Part shown: positions 25,456 to 33,675 of the stretch, one piece after another
Numbering within the stretch: the first letter of the stretch is position 1
How the letters are laid out: each line of letters starts with the position of its first letter
Made by a program: the position numbers and the translations under genes
Assembly (NCBI RefSeq): GCF_001434275.1
Contig: NZ_AZEZ01000095.1
Span: 26,400 to 90,399, forward strand
Origin: Companilactobacillus mindensis DSM 14500
Lineage (GTDB): Bacteria > Bacillota > Bacilli > Lactobacillales > Lactobacillaceae
Length of the DNA stretch: 64,000 nucleotides
Direction: 5' to 3'
Notes under the pieces: generated by a model
The model's database searches: none
Told to the model about the DNA's origin: nothing
What the model saw: the letters and a program-made list of their open reading frames with translations, nothing else

Positions 25456-26658
25456 TTGCCAGACACTATTTTACAAAAAATTCTAGATAATTACTTGAAT
25501 ATCAACTCGGCAATTATTACCTTAGTAACGATTGGCTTGATTACTATCATTACTATCGTTGCCTATTCGCTAGAGCAAAAAATCAGTCATTCATCGCCTC
25601 TTTGGAAACGTATCTCTGTTCATACCATTGAGGGTTTAGTCTTAGGGTCTAGCATGATCATGTTGCAAAATATCTTTCACATTCTAAACAGTGGCTCGAT
25701 CAACCACGGCTGGCTGTATGCCAATGCTCAGTTGACCATCCTGCTTTATTGTATGTATTTGATCCGCAACAAAATCACCCTACTGATCAATATTCTGATG
25801 CCGTTTTTATATTATCACGCTGCGAATATTTCTCGGTTGGATAACCGGAACTTGCCACTCTTTGTTATTTCTTACATTTCACTCATCTTAATCGTTATTT
25901 TTATTTATCGACGAACCGACTTTCTAGAAAGTAACGAATGGCAATATTTGTTGCTCCAAGTGCTTTTTGGACTTGCTTGGTGGATTTTACTTTGGGTAGA
26001 CCACAGTTTCCCATACGTGGAAATATTCAGTATGCTGTTGGTTTTTCTCATCTACATGTCGATTATTCGCTTCTGTGCTCGAAAATTGCAGGATACAATG
26101 CTCAATTACGACGATCTGCAAGTTCAGGTCAATTACGATGAGTTGACTGGTGTTAGAAACCGAGCCAACTTGGATAAAACTTCCGAAGAAATTTACGAAA
26201 CTTACTACTCCGAAAGTGCTGTACCTTTGACGATTGCTATGTTCGATATCGATCACTTTAAACAGTTCAATGACCAATACGGTCACTCTACCGGTGATGA
26301 GGTCTTGAAGCATGTCGCTCACACTATGGAACGAGAAATGTTTTTGACTGACACTAAAGGACAACTATTTCGTTTCGGTGGTGAAGAATTTATCATCATC
26401 TTCCGTGGAAAACGTCCTGCTGACTGCGTGTCGATCGTAACTGATTTGCGTGACACTTTAGTCAACACGCCTTTGATTTTGAACGGTCAAAGATTGGATG
26501 TCACGATATCCTTCGGTATTTCCAAATTGGTTGAGTCTGATGACTCCTTCTCCGATCTCTTCAATCGGGTCGATAAGTATCTTTACGAATCTAAAAATGC
26601 CGGCCGCAATCGTCTAACGGTCGAAGGTATCACTTACGATTTCAACGATATTAAATAA
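25456..26658 (+). CDS. Membrane diguanylate cyclase (GGDEF domain), paralog 2
   Basis: The product (400 aa) has the same plan as paralog 1: an N-terminal membrane block (residues ~15-215) and a GGDEF domain with FDIDHFKQFNDQYGH and RFGGEEF. The RxxD inhibitory site is again missing. The membrane block resembles that of paralog 1 (start LNINSAIITLVTIGLITI against FSINSLITGIVTIGFITL), pointing to duplication rather than separate acquisition. The start is TTG, 7 nt after GAGGGAG. It is divergent from NADH oxidase 2. Confidence 0.9.
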   Translation: MPDTILQKILDNYLNINSAIITLVTIGLITIITIVAYSLEQKISHSSPLWKRISVHTIEGLVLGSSMIMLQNIFHILNSGSINHGWLYANAQLTILLYCMYLIRNKITLLINILMPFLYYHAANISRLDNRNLPLFVISYISLILIVIFIYRRTDFLESNEWQYLLLQVLFGLAWWILLWVDHSFPYVEIFSMLLVFLIYMSIIRFCARKLQDTMLNYDDLQVQVNYDELTGVRNRANLDKTSEEIYETYYSESAVPLTIAMFDIDHFKQFNDQYGHSTGDEVLKHVAHTMEREMFLTDTKGQLFRFGGEEFIIIFRGKRPADCVSIVTDLRDTLVNTPLILNGQRLDVTISFGISKLVESDDSFSDLFNRVDKYLYESKNAGRNRLTVEGITYDFNDIK

Positions 26659-26664
26659 TATTAA

Positions 26665-27070
26665 CTAAAATACCCTCTGATTCAATGAAGGTTCTTTTTC
26701 AAGTTTGGTTGTTCACTGCCGTCTTCCATGAAATCCCGGCGGATTGCTGGAACGCTGTGAGAGCAACTTAGAGCCAATTACGGTTCAAATTGTCTCTAAG
26801 CTTGTCTGTCTCTAACCTGGCGAGGTACGCCAGCCAAGAGACTACCACGGCTGAGTATCCGCCGGGATTCCATTCCAGACTAAACGGTTTTTTATTTGTT
26901 TTACATTAAGTAGTGTTAATATTATAGATTCTAATGATTCGACATTTTATTTAGATATACTAAAAAGGCCATCCAGTTGATTTTTTGGATGGCCTATTAG
27001 TATATCTAAATAATTGTATGTAACCAAACTTGAAAAAGAACCCAATGAAGAATCAGAGGGTATTTTGTAG
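26665..27070. repeat. 406-bp palindromic element carrying repeat RNA copy C
   Basis: The left arm 26665-26711 and right arm 27022-27070 are near-perfect inverted repeats (~47 bp), rich in CCCTCTGATT and CTTTTTCAAGTTTGG. Between them lie the structured RNA (26721-26880) and a 63-bp hairpin (26949-27011, ATTTAGATATAC/GTATATCTAAAT with inner AGGCCATCCA/TGGATGGCCT). No ORF is present, so it looks like a non-autonomous (MITE-like) element. No clear target duplication is visible. The copy at the window start shares most of it. Confidence 0.65.
26721..26880 (-). ncRNA. Structured repeat RNA element, copy C
   Basis: On the minus strand the base is GTCT-GGA-ATG/CAT-GGA-AGAC and the outer helix GGAATCCCGGCGGAT pairs with ATCCGCCGGGATTTC. 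The same helix in copies A and B has other sequences that are also self-complementary. Hairpins 1 and 2 are almost identical to copy B. See the enclosing palindromic element for context. Confidence 0.8.
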
Positions 27071-27122
27071 AAAAAGCTATGTTTAATGATAAATCAAATT
27101 TTCTTTAGTCCTTCACTTGGGC

Positions 27123-27245
27123 AAAAAAATAGTGAGAAATTAATCTCACCGTCGGGAAGGAATCAGTTGTTTTTGAATCTGGTAGTCCCTACTAGCCATA
27201 TTAAACCATGTGACGGTTCACCGCAAGCCCATAAACTAATTATTT
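27123..27245 (-). ncRNA. Candidate 3' UTR or small RNA downstream of the YczE-type gene
   Basis: The minus strand contains ACCGTC/GACGGT, AACC/GGTT and GTAG-GGA-CTAC helices. It ends with a terminator GTGAGA-TTAAT-TTCTCAC and a T-run (27123-27149). It lies 60 bp after the stop of 27308-27961, so it may be that gene's structured 3' end or a separate RNA. I see no convincing promoter. Confidence 0.35.
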
Positions 27246-27307
27246 TAACTCTTTTTTATATAAATTTATTAATATTTATTATTTCTTAACTAGATTGTTA
27301 CGAACTT

Positions 27308-27961
27308 TTAAAATGAGTAATGATGTTTTAACGATGGTAACACAATCTTATCAGAGATACCGATGACGATACCCTGACAAAACATAGCCAAAATCGTCCC
27401 AATCCCAACTGAAATAATATTACCGGTCAAGACGTAACAAATAATCATAATGATGACCGGTGGCGTGTAACTGATCAATTGCCCCCAGCCTGCTGAGCCG
27501 TGCAAATATTTGAAGCGCAACAAGTACGCTAGTTCATCGTTAGGGTGTTGGATCAAATTACAACGTTGATAAATCGAAGTTCCGACCGAAACCCCGATCA
27601 ACCCCAAAACATCTACTAACAAACGTGGGATCAACGATAAATGATTTAGTTGCAAAGGATTCATAATGTCAGAGAAGAAACCAACTAAATAACTGAATGG
27701 CAATGAGAATAGTAAATTAGAAAGAAAAATATGACTGTCAAATTTGCCTAGCAATAATTGATTAGCAATCGTTACAATGACCGCATAGACAAATAACGTC
27801 GTTCCATAAGACGAGTGCAAGAGTTTAGAGATATTGACCGCTGATGCCGTCCACACTGCACTCCCCATATTACTGTTGATCATCAATGCATTCGCAAAGG
27901 CATCGATAACGATGGCCAAGATCAAATAGCCTAAACGTGTTTTAAATTTAGTTTTTTCCAA
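27308..27961 (-). CDS. YczE/YitT-type integral membrane protein
   Basis: The product (217 aa) has about five membrane helices and resembles the COG2364 (YczE/YyaS) family: LGYLILAIVIDAFANALMIN at the N-terminus and VGTSIYQRCNLIQHPNDEL near the middle. Function is not established for the family. I prefer the TTG at 27961, 6 nt after GGGGGAA; the in-frame TTG at 27976 lies before that RBS and would add five residues. It is monocistronic. Confidence 0.75.
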   Translation of the reverse strand: MEKTKFKTRLGYLILAIVIDAFANALMINSNMGSAVWTASAVNISKLLHSSYGTTLFVYAVIVTIANQLLLGKFDSHIFLSNLLFSLPFSYLVGFFSDIMNPLQLNHLSLIPRLLVDVLGLIGVSVGTSIYQRCNLIQHPNDELAYLLRFKYLHGSAGWGQLISYTPPVIIMIICYVLTGNIISVGIGTILAMFCQGIVIGISDKIVLPSLKHHYSF

Positions 27962-28021
27962 AAATGATTCCCCCAACGCCTTGATAAAAGAGATATTGTA
28001 ACAAACCCCTAACTGGTATTT

Positions 28022-28064
28022 AAAAAGGCAACAATATTCGTATTATGAATATTGTTGCCTTTTC
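28022..28064. terminator. Terminator of the multicopper oxidase gene
   Basis: AAAAAGGCAACAATATTC and its complement form an almost perfect 17-bp stem around a 7-base loop. Confidence 0.85.
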
Positions 28065-28139
28065 GTAATCTCTTATAACTAACAAAGTTTTCATAATAGA
28101 CTCAGTCTAGATTAGTGTGAAAACGTTGTCAATATTGTT

Positions 28140-29606
28140 TTATTTCTCACTTGGGTGATTCATTTCTTCCATACTGATCAAGTGATACTTGTGTTCGTGA
28201 TCAGGGTCGTAAGCTTCGATTTGTGCCATCATACCAGTATCTTCGTGTTCAAGGATATGGCAGTGATACATATAAACTCCAAACTTAGTAAATTGAACGG
28301 CAATTCGCACAGTTTCACCAGCATTGACGCCAACGGTATCTTTCCAGCCGTGTTCATTAGGATAAGGAGCTTTACCATTACGGCTAATGACTAAGAATTG
28401 GCAACCGTGCATGTGGAATGGATGAATCATCCCGCCGTCCATGTCGTTAGTATTTACCACATCCCAAAGGACAGTGTCACCAATCTTTTGTTTGCGGTCG
28501 ATTCTTTGCATGTCGAAGAGTTTACCATCAAGTCTAACTTGATCGTCCATTCCGGACATGACTGTTCTAGTTACAGGAAGTCCTGGCGTTACTTTGGGAG
28601 CGTCAATCGTTGTTAAGTGTTCTGGCAAAGTAACATCTTCATGCTTGTATTCACCAATCTTAAATTTCATAACAGGAATATCGTCAGTCATCAACGTTAC
28701 TACGTCACCAGGCTTCTTGTCGCCAAAGTCTACGATCACTTCAGCACGTTCCGCACAAGTCAACATCAACTTAGTGAATTTGACTGGAGAAGGTAAAGTA
28801 CCACCATCTGAAGCAATTTGGGTAAATTCATGGTTGTCGTCAAAGTGCAAACGCCATTCACGACGGTCAGAACCATCAAGAATTCTGAGACGAACTCTTT
28901 GGGTCGTAACATTAAAGACCCCATTGATCGTACCGTTGACTAAAGCATACTTGCCTTCAGTACCATCCATATCATAATCAGCCTTGTAGTCCAACTGATT
29001 GTCATGGTAATTTCTATCTTGTAAAATAACCGGAATATCATCAACGCCATAGTTTCTTGGGAATGGCAATTTAGCTTCTTCGTCATCAGTCACAACGACA
29101 GCAGCGGCCAAACCATTCCAAACTTGGCGAGCAGTGTTAGGACATGGGTGTGGGTGGATCCAGTCAGTTTGGGCTGGTTGGTCTAATGTAAAGTCAATGT
29201 CACGGCTACCGCCTGGGTAAACTGGTGCGTGGGGGCCACCGTCAACGATTGGTCCGGTAACGTTGAGACCATGCCAGTGGAAAGTCGTTACTTCTGGCAA
29301 TTCATTAACTAGATGTACGTGATAGTGAACGCCTTGTTTCAAAACGATCGTTGTTCCTAATAATGAAGCATTGTAGCCCCAGGTCTTAGTTTTAGCCCCA
29401 GGTAAGATCTGTGTCTCGCCCTCTTGAGCCGTGATCGTATAGTAGACGTCGTTGCCTTCTACCTTATCTGGTTTCAATAGTGCTGGTATATTCAATGGTT
29501 TTTCTGGTACATCGTTTGCCTTCTCAAGCGGAACGTACCCACCATCGTGTAAATCAAATACTGGTTCATCGAAAAAGTAATCTGTGTAAACTTGTGAATC
29601 TGTCAT
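28140..29606 (-). CDS. Multicopper oxidase (laccase-like)
   Basis: The product (488 aa) is a three-cupredoxin-domain oxidase coupling one-electron oxidation of a substrate to reduction of oxygen to water. All copper ligands are present: TFHWHGLNV, DWIHPHPCPNT, HPFHMHGCQF and YHCHILEHEDTGMM (type 1 and trinuclear sites). There is no signal peptide, unlike CueO, so it is probably cytoplasmic or exported by another route. Related lactobacillal enzymes have been linked to biogenic amine degradation and copper tolerance; the substrate cannot be read here. It is co-oriented 14 bp after a small membrane protein gene. Confidence 0.92.
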   Translation of the reverse strand: MTDSQVYTDYFFDEPVFDLHDGGYVPLEKANDVPEKPLNIPALLKPDKVEGNDVYYTITAQEGETQILPGAKTKTWGYNASLLGTTIVLKQGVHYHVHLVNELPEVTTFHWHGLNVTGPIVDGGPHAPVYPGGSRDIDFTLDQPAQTDWIHPHPCPNTARQVWNGLAAAVVVTDDEEAKLPFPRNYGVDDIPVILQDRNYHDNQLDYKADYDMDGTEGKYALVNGTINGVFNVTTQRVRLRILDGSDRREWRLHFDDNHEFTQIASDGGTLPSPVKFTKLMLTCAERAEVIVDFGDKKPGDVVTLMTDDIPVMKFKIGEYKHEDVTLPEHLTTIDAPKVTPGLPVTRTVMSGMDDQVRLDGKLFDMQRIDRKQKIGDTVLWDVVNTNDMDGGMIHPFHMHGCQFLVISRNGKAPYPNEHGWKDTVGVNAGETVRIAVQFTKFGVYMYHCHILEHEDTGMMAQIEAYDPDHEHKYHLISMEEMNHPSEK

Positions 29607-29620
29607 TTATAATCGCCACC

Positions 29621-29794
29621 CTATTTATTAGTTTTTGATCGAAACGTACAAATACAATTTACTAAAGCTTCTATAAACATACCGATACCCATCATGTACA
29701 TTGCTACCATATTATTGTTAACGAAAACGAAGTACATTAAGATTGCATAAAAAATTAGCATGAATACAGAAAACACCTTAGATCCACCTGCCAT
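29621..29794 (-). CDS. Small membrane protein upstream of the multicopper oxidase
   Basis: This 57-codon ORF starts at 29794 (MAGGSKVFSVFMLIFYAILM) with RBS GGTGGTGA. It consists mostly of two hydrophobic helices and ends in a basic tail (RSKTNK). Its stop is 14 bp before the oxidase ATG, which has its own RBS GGGTGGCGA, so the two form an operon. I do not recognise it. Confidence 0.65.
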   Translation of the reverse strand: MAGGSKVFSVFMLIFYAILMYFVFVNNNMVAMYMMGIGMFIEALVNCICTFRSKTNK

Positions 29795-29823
29795 GTTATC
29801 ACCACCAAAATTTTAATACATTA

Positions 29824-29836
29824 CTATTTTAGTACA
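29824..29836. promoter_or_regulatory. Short palindrome before the oxidase operon
   Basis: TACTATTTTAGTA (5-bp arms around TTT) lies ~30 bp before the first start codon, where a promoter is expected. It could be an operator. It does not match the copper-repressor box TACANNTGTA. Confidence 0.3.
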
Positions 29837-29880
29837 GTATCCTTTACTTTAAAAATTAATTTTGGCGCGCCTAAATTATG

Positions 29881-30510
29881 TCAATATTCATAAATAATTA
29901 ATTGATTATCGATATAATTGGCCAAATAAACTTCGGAAACTTCCAAATTACGTTTTTCCAGTTGCTCATCGATCCACTCTTGATCTTTGTTGATTGTTGC
30001 CAACTCGTCATAGTCGATCTTGCCATCCAAAATAATTGGATATTTGATGCTATCTTCATTTTTCATCACCAGCGTTAATTGACCATTACGTTCAAACACG
30101 CCTCTTTTGACATTGCGAATGTCCATCACGCCAGCTTGACGCAATTTGAAGGACAAATCATTAGCAGACAGGCCATTTTTCAAAGCCAAATTTACATCGA
30201 TCTTGCCGTTTTTAATTATCATCTGTGGCGTTCCCTCAATGACCTTCTTGAAAAAGTTATTGTGGTTCGTCAAGAATTTAGCAACGAACACTACCAAGGT
30301 CCAAATCAAAAGCACCAAGGTAAATTGCAATAGCGAAATACTCGAGTTGTAGATCATACCACCGACGATACCACCAAGCACATAGTTTTGCAGTTGATCA
30401 ATGGCACTGGTTGGAGCAATGTTCCCCCGACCGAAGAGATTGATCTGTAAGACCATGACTAAGAAGCCGACGATAAATTTTAATGTTAAATCTCCATATA
30501 ATAAGACCAT
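29881..30510 (-). CDS. DUF421 (YetF-type) membrane protein
   Basis: The product (209 aa) has three N-terminal membrane helices, followed by the soluble DUF421 domain (IEGTPQMIIKNGKID, then LSFKLRQAGVMDIRNVKRGV). The molecular function of the family is unknown. It follows the DUF3290 gene by 8 bp, and the two families are regularly paired in lactobacilli, so the proteins probably act together in the membrane. Confidence 0.88.
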   Translation of the reverse strand: MVLLYGDLTLKFIVGFLVMVLQINLFGRGNIAPTSAIDQLQNYVLGGIVGGMIYNSSISLLQFTLVLLIWTLVVFVAKFLTNHNNFFKKVIEGTPQMIIKNGKIDVNLALKNGLSANDLSFKLRQAGVMDIRNVKRGVFERNGQLTLVMKNEDSIKYPIILDGKIDYDELATINKDQEWIDEQLEKRNLEVSEVYLANYIDNQLIIYEY

Positions 30511-30518
30511 TATTCCAC

Positions 30519-30968
30519 CTACTTATTAACCAATTGAATTTTGTCATTACTGATCAGGTTAGCTTTCACCAGCGTATAGCTATTTTGATTATTATCGAAA
30601 CTGACACGATAAATATCTTTACCAGCCTTGATCAACATACCCTCGGTCAAACTGGAACTATTTGAATATACTTTTTTAGTCGAAACTTTTTTGTCACGCG
30701 CCACTGATTTCATCAAGGTCAAAGTCTGACTATTTTTATTGCTGATATCCAATTGTTGCTCGTAGTTGTTGTAATTAATACCGATGAATAAAATGATTCC
30801 TAAAGCAAAGATGATCAACAAATCACGATACTTATTGTCCGAACGATTCTTGAAATATAAAAATCCGGTGACAAAAATGGCCACTGCTAGAATTAAGATT
30901 CCTATAATGAATAAAAAATTAGGTTCATTATTATGAGCCTCTAAATATTTGAACGAATAAAAATTCAT
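30519..30968 (-). CDS. DUF3290 membrane protein
   Basis: The product (149 aa) has two membrane helices (residues ~18-38 and ~48-66), then an extracellular-type domain with KKVYSNSSSLTEGMLIKAGK. It is recognised as the usual partner of DUF421 proteins. It is the first gene of a two-gene operon, divergent from the MarR-type regulator. Confidence 0.85.
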   Translation of the reverse strand: MNFYSFKYLEAHNNEPNFLFIIGILILAVAIFVTGFLYFKNRSDNKYRDLLIIFALGIILFIGINYNNYEQQLDISNKNSQTLTLMKSVARDKKVSTKKVYSNSSSLTEGMLIKAGKDIYRVSFDNNQNSYTLVKANLISNDKIQLVNK

Positions 30969-31119
30969 CTGCTTTCCCCCACTTCTCTCTACAATTATTC
31001 GTGATTAGTATAGCAAAAATAACTTTATTTGGAGTTGTTAGCCCTTTTACAATTATTGCTTGCGCAAAAATGCTATAAGTTTCATAATACGTAAATGTTA
31101 TTATTATTTTTAGGAAGGA

Positions 31120-31563
31120 GTGATCACTATCAACACTAATTCTAATCTCTGCACGTGGCTGAATATGAAACATTTCGAAAATGATGTTCAGAATAAACTG
31201 GAGAAAGCTTTGATCAAATACGACTTATCGCCAGTTGAATTCAGCTTTCTTCACTACTTGTATGACCAATACGATTCACAAGCTAGTCTGCTAGAAATCA
31301 AAGAATCATTGCACCTCAGTGCTGCGGCAGTTTCCAGATTGGCTGTCCGTTTAGAAAACAAAAATTGTCGTCCTATCATCCGCTATCACAGTGATGACAA
31401 TCAAAAGGCCGTCTGCTTAAAAATCACTACTTCTGGAATCGAACACTTTAAAATTGCTCAAAAAGTTGCAAATGAAGTTCTCGATGAAGCATTTGCCAAC
31501 GCTGACTTTCAAGACTTACGCGATATGATCCTAAATACGAATATAAAACTCAATAAACAATAA
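31120..31563 (+). CDS. MarR-type transcriptional regulator
   Basis: The product (up to 147 aa) has a winged helix with LSPVEFSFLHYLYDQYDS, LSAAAVSRLAVRLENK and a basic wing. Divergence from the DUF3290/DUF421 operon suggests it controls that operon. The start is uncertain. The first in-frame GTG (31120) overlaps the strong RBS GGAAGGAG, while the codons at ideal spacing are ATC and ACT. The next ATG (31165) has no good RBS. A non-AUG start or an N-terminally shorter protein are both possible. Confidence 0.8.
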   Translation: MITINTNSNLCTWLNMKHFENDVQNKLEKALIKYDLSPVEFSFLHYLYDQYDSQASLLEIKESLHLSAAAVSRLAVRLENKNCRPIIRYHSDDNQKAVCLKITTSGIEHFKIAQKVANEVLDEAFANADFQDLRDMILNTNIKLNKQ

Positions 31564-31598
31564 AAAATGTCGATCATAATGACCGGCATTTTTTATTG
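31564..31598 (+). terminator. Terminator of the MarR-type gene
   Basis: AAAAATGTCGATCA pairs with TGACCGGCATTTTT (one mismatch), directly behind the stop. Confidence 0.65.
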
Positions 31599-31683
31599 TT
31601 CTAAATTAATTCAAAAAAATTTTCATCTGCCCGGAAAACGACAATTTGAGACTCAACTATGTTTTTCATTAAATATGCAGCAT

Positions 31684-31736
31684 AAAGAGTGCAACAGAAT
31701 TCAACTTCTTCCGAGTTCTGTTGTACTCTTTATTTT
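31684..31736. terminator. Terminator of the acyl-CoA thioesterase gene
   Basis: A long stem AAAGAGTGCAACAGAA/TTCTGTTGTACTCTTT with loop; it overlaps the 3' end of the minus-strand gene. Confidence 0.8.
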
Positions 31737-32236
31737 TGCCATGGAAATTTCAAACTAATATTTTTATTAAACTTCTCTTGTTCCAACAGTTTCTTCAAAC
31801 GCTCATCTTGTCTTTTCTGGTAGCCGCTGCAGACGTATTCTGATTCATCACTATCAGGTATGATTCCCGGCAGAACGACCTCCTTATCCGTTACAACGAA
31901 GGTCGAGAAACAAGTTAAACCTAAAAAGCGTTTACCTGTCTTCAAATGCTCACCAATAATCTTAGTAAAGACTTCAATTGAACGACTGCCAACTCCCGAA
32001 ACATAAGATTCTGTACACATTGAATCCTGTAATTCAAATGGCAAAATGAAGTTAACTTGATCGATAGAAGCCGTTACGGTCTCAATTCGGGCAATCCGAG
32101 AAGCTGCAATCGAGGAATTGTCATCAATGACTGTTAAAGTTTTTCCACCAAAAACGGTTCCGTGTTCATTCAGATCTGAAGAAAACACACGGTGATTACT
32201 AATTGAAAGTGTCTGTGAACATTTTAATGTCTCCAT
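31730..32236 (-). CDS. Acyl-CoA thioesterase (hotdog fold)
   Basis: The product (168 aa) resembles the YkhA/BACH acyl-CoA hydrolases. It has HGTVFGGKTLTVIDDNSSIA near residue 25, where the catalytic Asp/Asn of the fold lies, and SYVSGVGSRSIEVFTKI near residue 80. It would hydrolyse acyl-CoA to free acid and CoA. The natural substrate is unknown. It lies downstream of tRNA-Arg on the same strand. Confidence 0.82.
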   Translation of the reverse strand: METLKCSQTLSISNHRVFSSDLNEHGTVFGGKTLTVIDDNSSIAASRIARIETVTASIDQVNFILPFELQDSMCTESYVSGVGSRSIEVFTKIIGEHLKTGKRFLGLTCFSTFVVTDKEVVLPGIIPDSDESEYVCSGYQKRQDERLKKLLEQEKFNKNISLKFPWQK

Positions 32237-32324
32237 TATCCTACCTCACTTAATTGAAAAAATAAGTCACGACATTAAGTGATTTAATATCATGACTCAT
32301 TATTTTTATTTATCAATTGATTAA

Positions 32325-32398
32325 TGATCCCTCCCGGAATCGAACCGGGGACCTACTGCTTAGGAGGCAGTTGCTCTATCCAACTGGGCCAAGGGACC
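32325..32398 (-). tRNA. tRNA-Arg (anticodon CCT)
   Basis: The 74-nt cloverleaf has acceptor GGTCCCT/AGGGATC, D-arm with AGTTGGATAGAGC, anticodon stem CTGC/GCAG with loop CTCCTAA, and T-arm CCGGGTTCGAT-type (CCCCGGTTCGATTCCGGG), with discriminator A. CCA is not encoded. It reads AGG, a rare arginine codon here. Confidence 0.95.
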
Positions 32399-32399
32399 A

Positions 32400-32437
32400 T
32401 AAACACACTTTTTATTTTAACTCAAAAAGTGTGTTTA
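32400..32437. terminator. Hairpin between the DEAD-box gene and tRNA-Arg
   Basis: AAACACACTTTTT/AAAAAGTGTGTTT around a 10-base loop, 8 bp after the helicase stop. The U-tract is inside the stem, so it may act in RNA processing as well as termination. Confidence 0.6.
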
Positions 32438-32444
32438 GACTAAA

Positions 32445-33674
32445 TTACTTTTGTTCTGACTTCTTATGAAAACTACGTTTTCCTTTGTTCTTTTGATCAC
32501 GTAAACGTTTCTTAGGCTTGTTGTCAGTTTTCGACTTATTCTTTGGAGCGTTATGACGCTTGTTGAATACTGGTTTCTTTGAAAGCTTACCTTCGTGATC
32601 AACGTAAACTTTCGTTACATCGTAGTCGATCATTTCTTGAAGATTACGCATATCGTGACTATTACCAAAAGTAATTACTTCGCCACTCTTCCCCATACGA
32701 CCAGTACGACCAGCACGGTGAACATATTCACTGTCATCACGGGGCATCATGTAGTTGACGATCATATTGACATCGTCGATATCCATTCCACGAGCCGCCA
32801 CATCAGTCGTTAGCATCAAGTTTACTTTCTTACTGGAAAACAACTGTAACGCCGTTTTACGTTGTTGTGATGACATCTTGCTATCCAAAGCCACGAAATT
32901 AGTCTTGTTATGATTCATATCACTGATAGCTTTGTGCAATGAACGAGAATTACCGAAGAAGACGATTCCTAAGAATTTCTTGTTGTGTGCTAATTCACGC
33001 AAGATAGCATTTTTGATGAATTCATTGTTGGCATCGACGAAGTAATGCTTGATTCCAGCCGTGTAACTTGTGTCGTTTCGTTGATCGATGACCAAGAAGC
33101 TTTGGCCAAACCACTTGTGCATGTCTTTGAAAATGTCATTGCCAGTAGCTGAGAAGAAAGTCATTTGCACGTCAGCTGGCATTTGTGAGATGGTGCTGCG
33201 AACACTTTCTAGTTTAGATTTGTTCAACATTTCATCAGCTTCATCGACGATGACTGTATTGATCTTGCCTAATTTCACTTTGCGGCTTTCGACCAATTCG
33301 TTCAAACGGCCCAAAGTAGCTACGATGATCTCAGGCTTTTCTTTCAATTTTTTTAATTGACGTGTAGGATTAGCTCCCCCAGTCAAAGCTTGAACCTTAC
33401 AGTCAACCAGTTTAGCCAATGGTTGGATGACATCTCTGACTTGCATGGCTAATTCCTGTGATGGTTCCAAAATCAATACTTGTAAGCCATCCTTAGGTAC
33501 TAAAGTCTCAAGCATGGGCATGACAAAACCTAGGGTTTTACCAGAACCTGTTGGGGCCATGGCAACTAAGTCCTTGCCTTCCTTGAAAGGCATATAGACA
33601 GCATCTTGAATCTTAGTCAATGTTTCAAATTGATTTTGCTTAAAATAATCTTGATATAGTTTTGGTATTTCCAC
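32445..33674 (-). CDS. DEAD-box RNA helicase
   Basis: The product (409 aa) unwinds RNA using ATP. Motifs in order: Q-motif region (PKLYQDYFKQNQFETLTKIQ), APTGSGKT, VDEADEML, FFSATGND and HRAGRTGRMG, then a very basic C-terminal tail (KRLRDQKNKGKRSFHKK). It is closest in plan to CshB-like proteins of Firmicutes, an inference. The GTG at 33674 is the better start, 8 nt after AAGGA; a reading to 33713 would overlap the oxidoreductase gene. Confidence 0.9.
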   Translation of the reverse strand: MEIPKLYQDYFKQNQFETLTKIQDAVYMPFKEGKDLVAMAPTGSGKTLGFVMPMLETLVPKDGLQVLILEPSQELAMQVRDVIQPLAKLVDCKVQALTGGANPTRQLKKLKEKPEIIVATLGRLNELVESRKVKLGKINTVIVDEADEMLNKSKLESVRSTISQMPADVQMTFFSATGNDIFKDMHKWFGQSFLVIDQRNDTSYTAGIKHYFVDANNEFIKNAILRELAHNKKFLGIVFFGNSRSLHKAISDMNHNKTNFVALDSKMSSQQRKTALQLFSSKKVNLMLTTDVAARGMDIDDVNMIVNYMMPRDDSEYVHRAGRTGRMGKSGEVITFGNSHDMRNLQEMIDYDVTKVYVDHEGKLSKKPVFNKRHNAPKNKSKTDNKPKKRLRDQKNKGKRSFHKKSEQK

Positions 33675-33675
33675 T

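Noticed and set aside
26665-27070. Complete insertion sequence
   Set aside because: No ORF of transposase size or motif is present and no target duplication was visible; a non-autonomous element is the most that can be claimed.
27086-27289. A 67-codon ORF on the plus strand
   Set aside because: It crosses a minus-strand terminator and hairpins, has no RBS and ends in low-complexity sequence.
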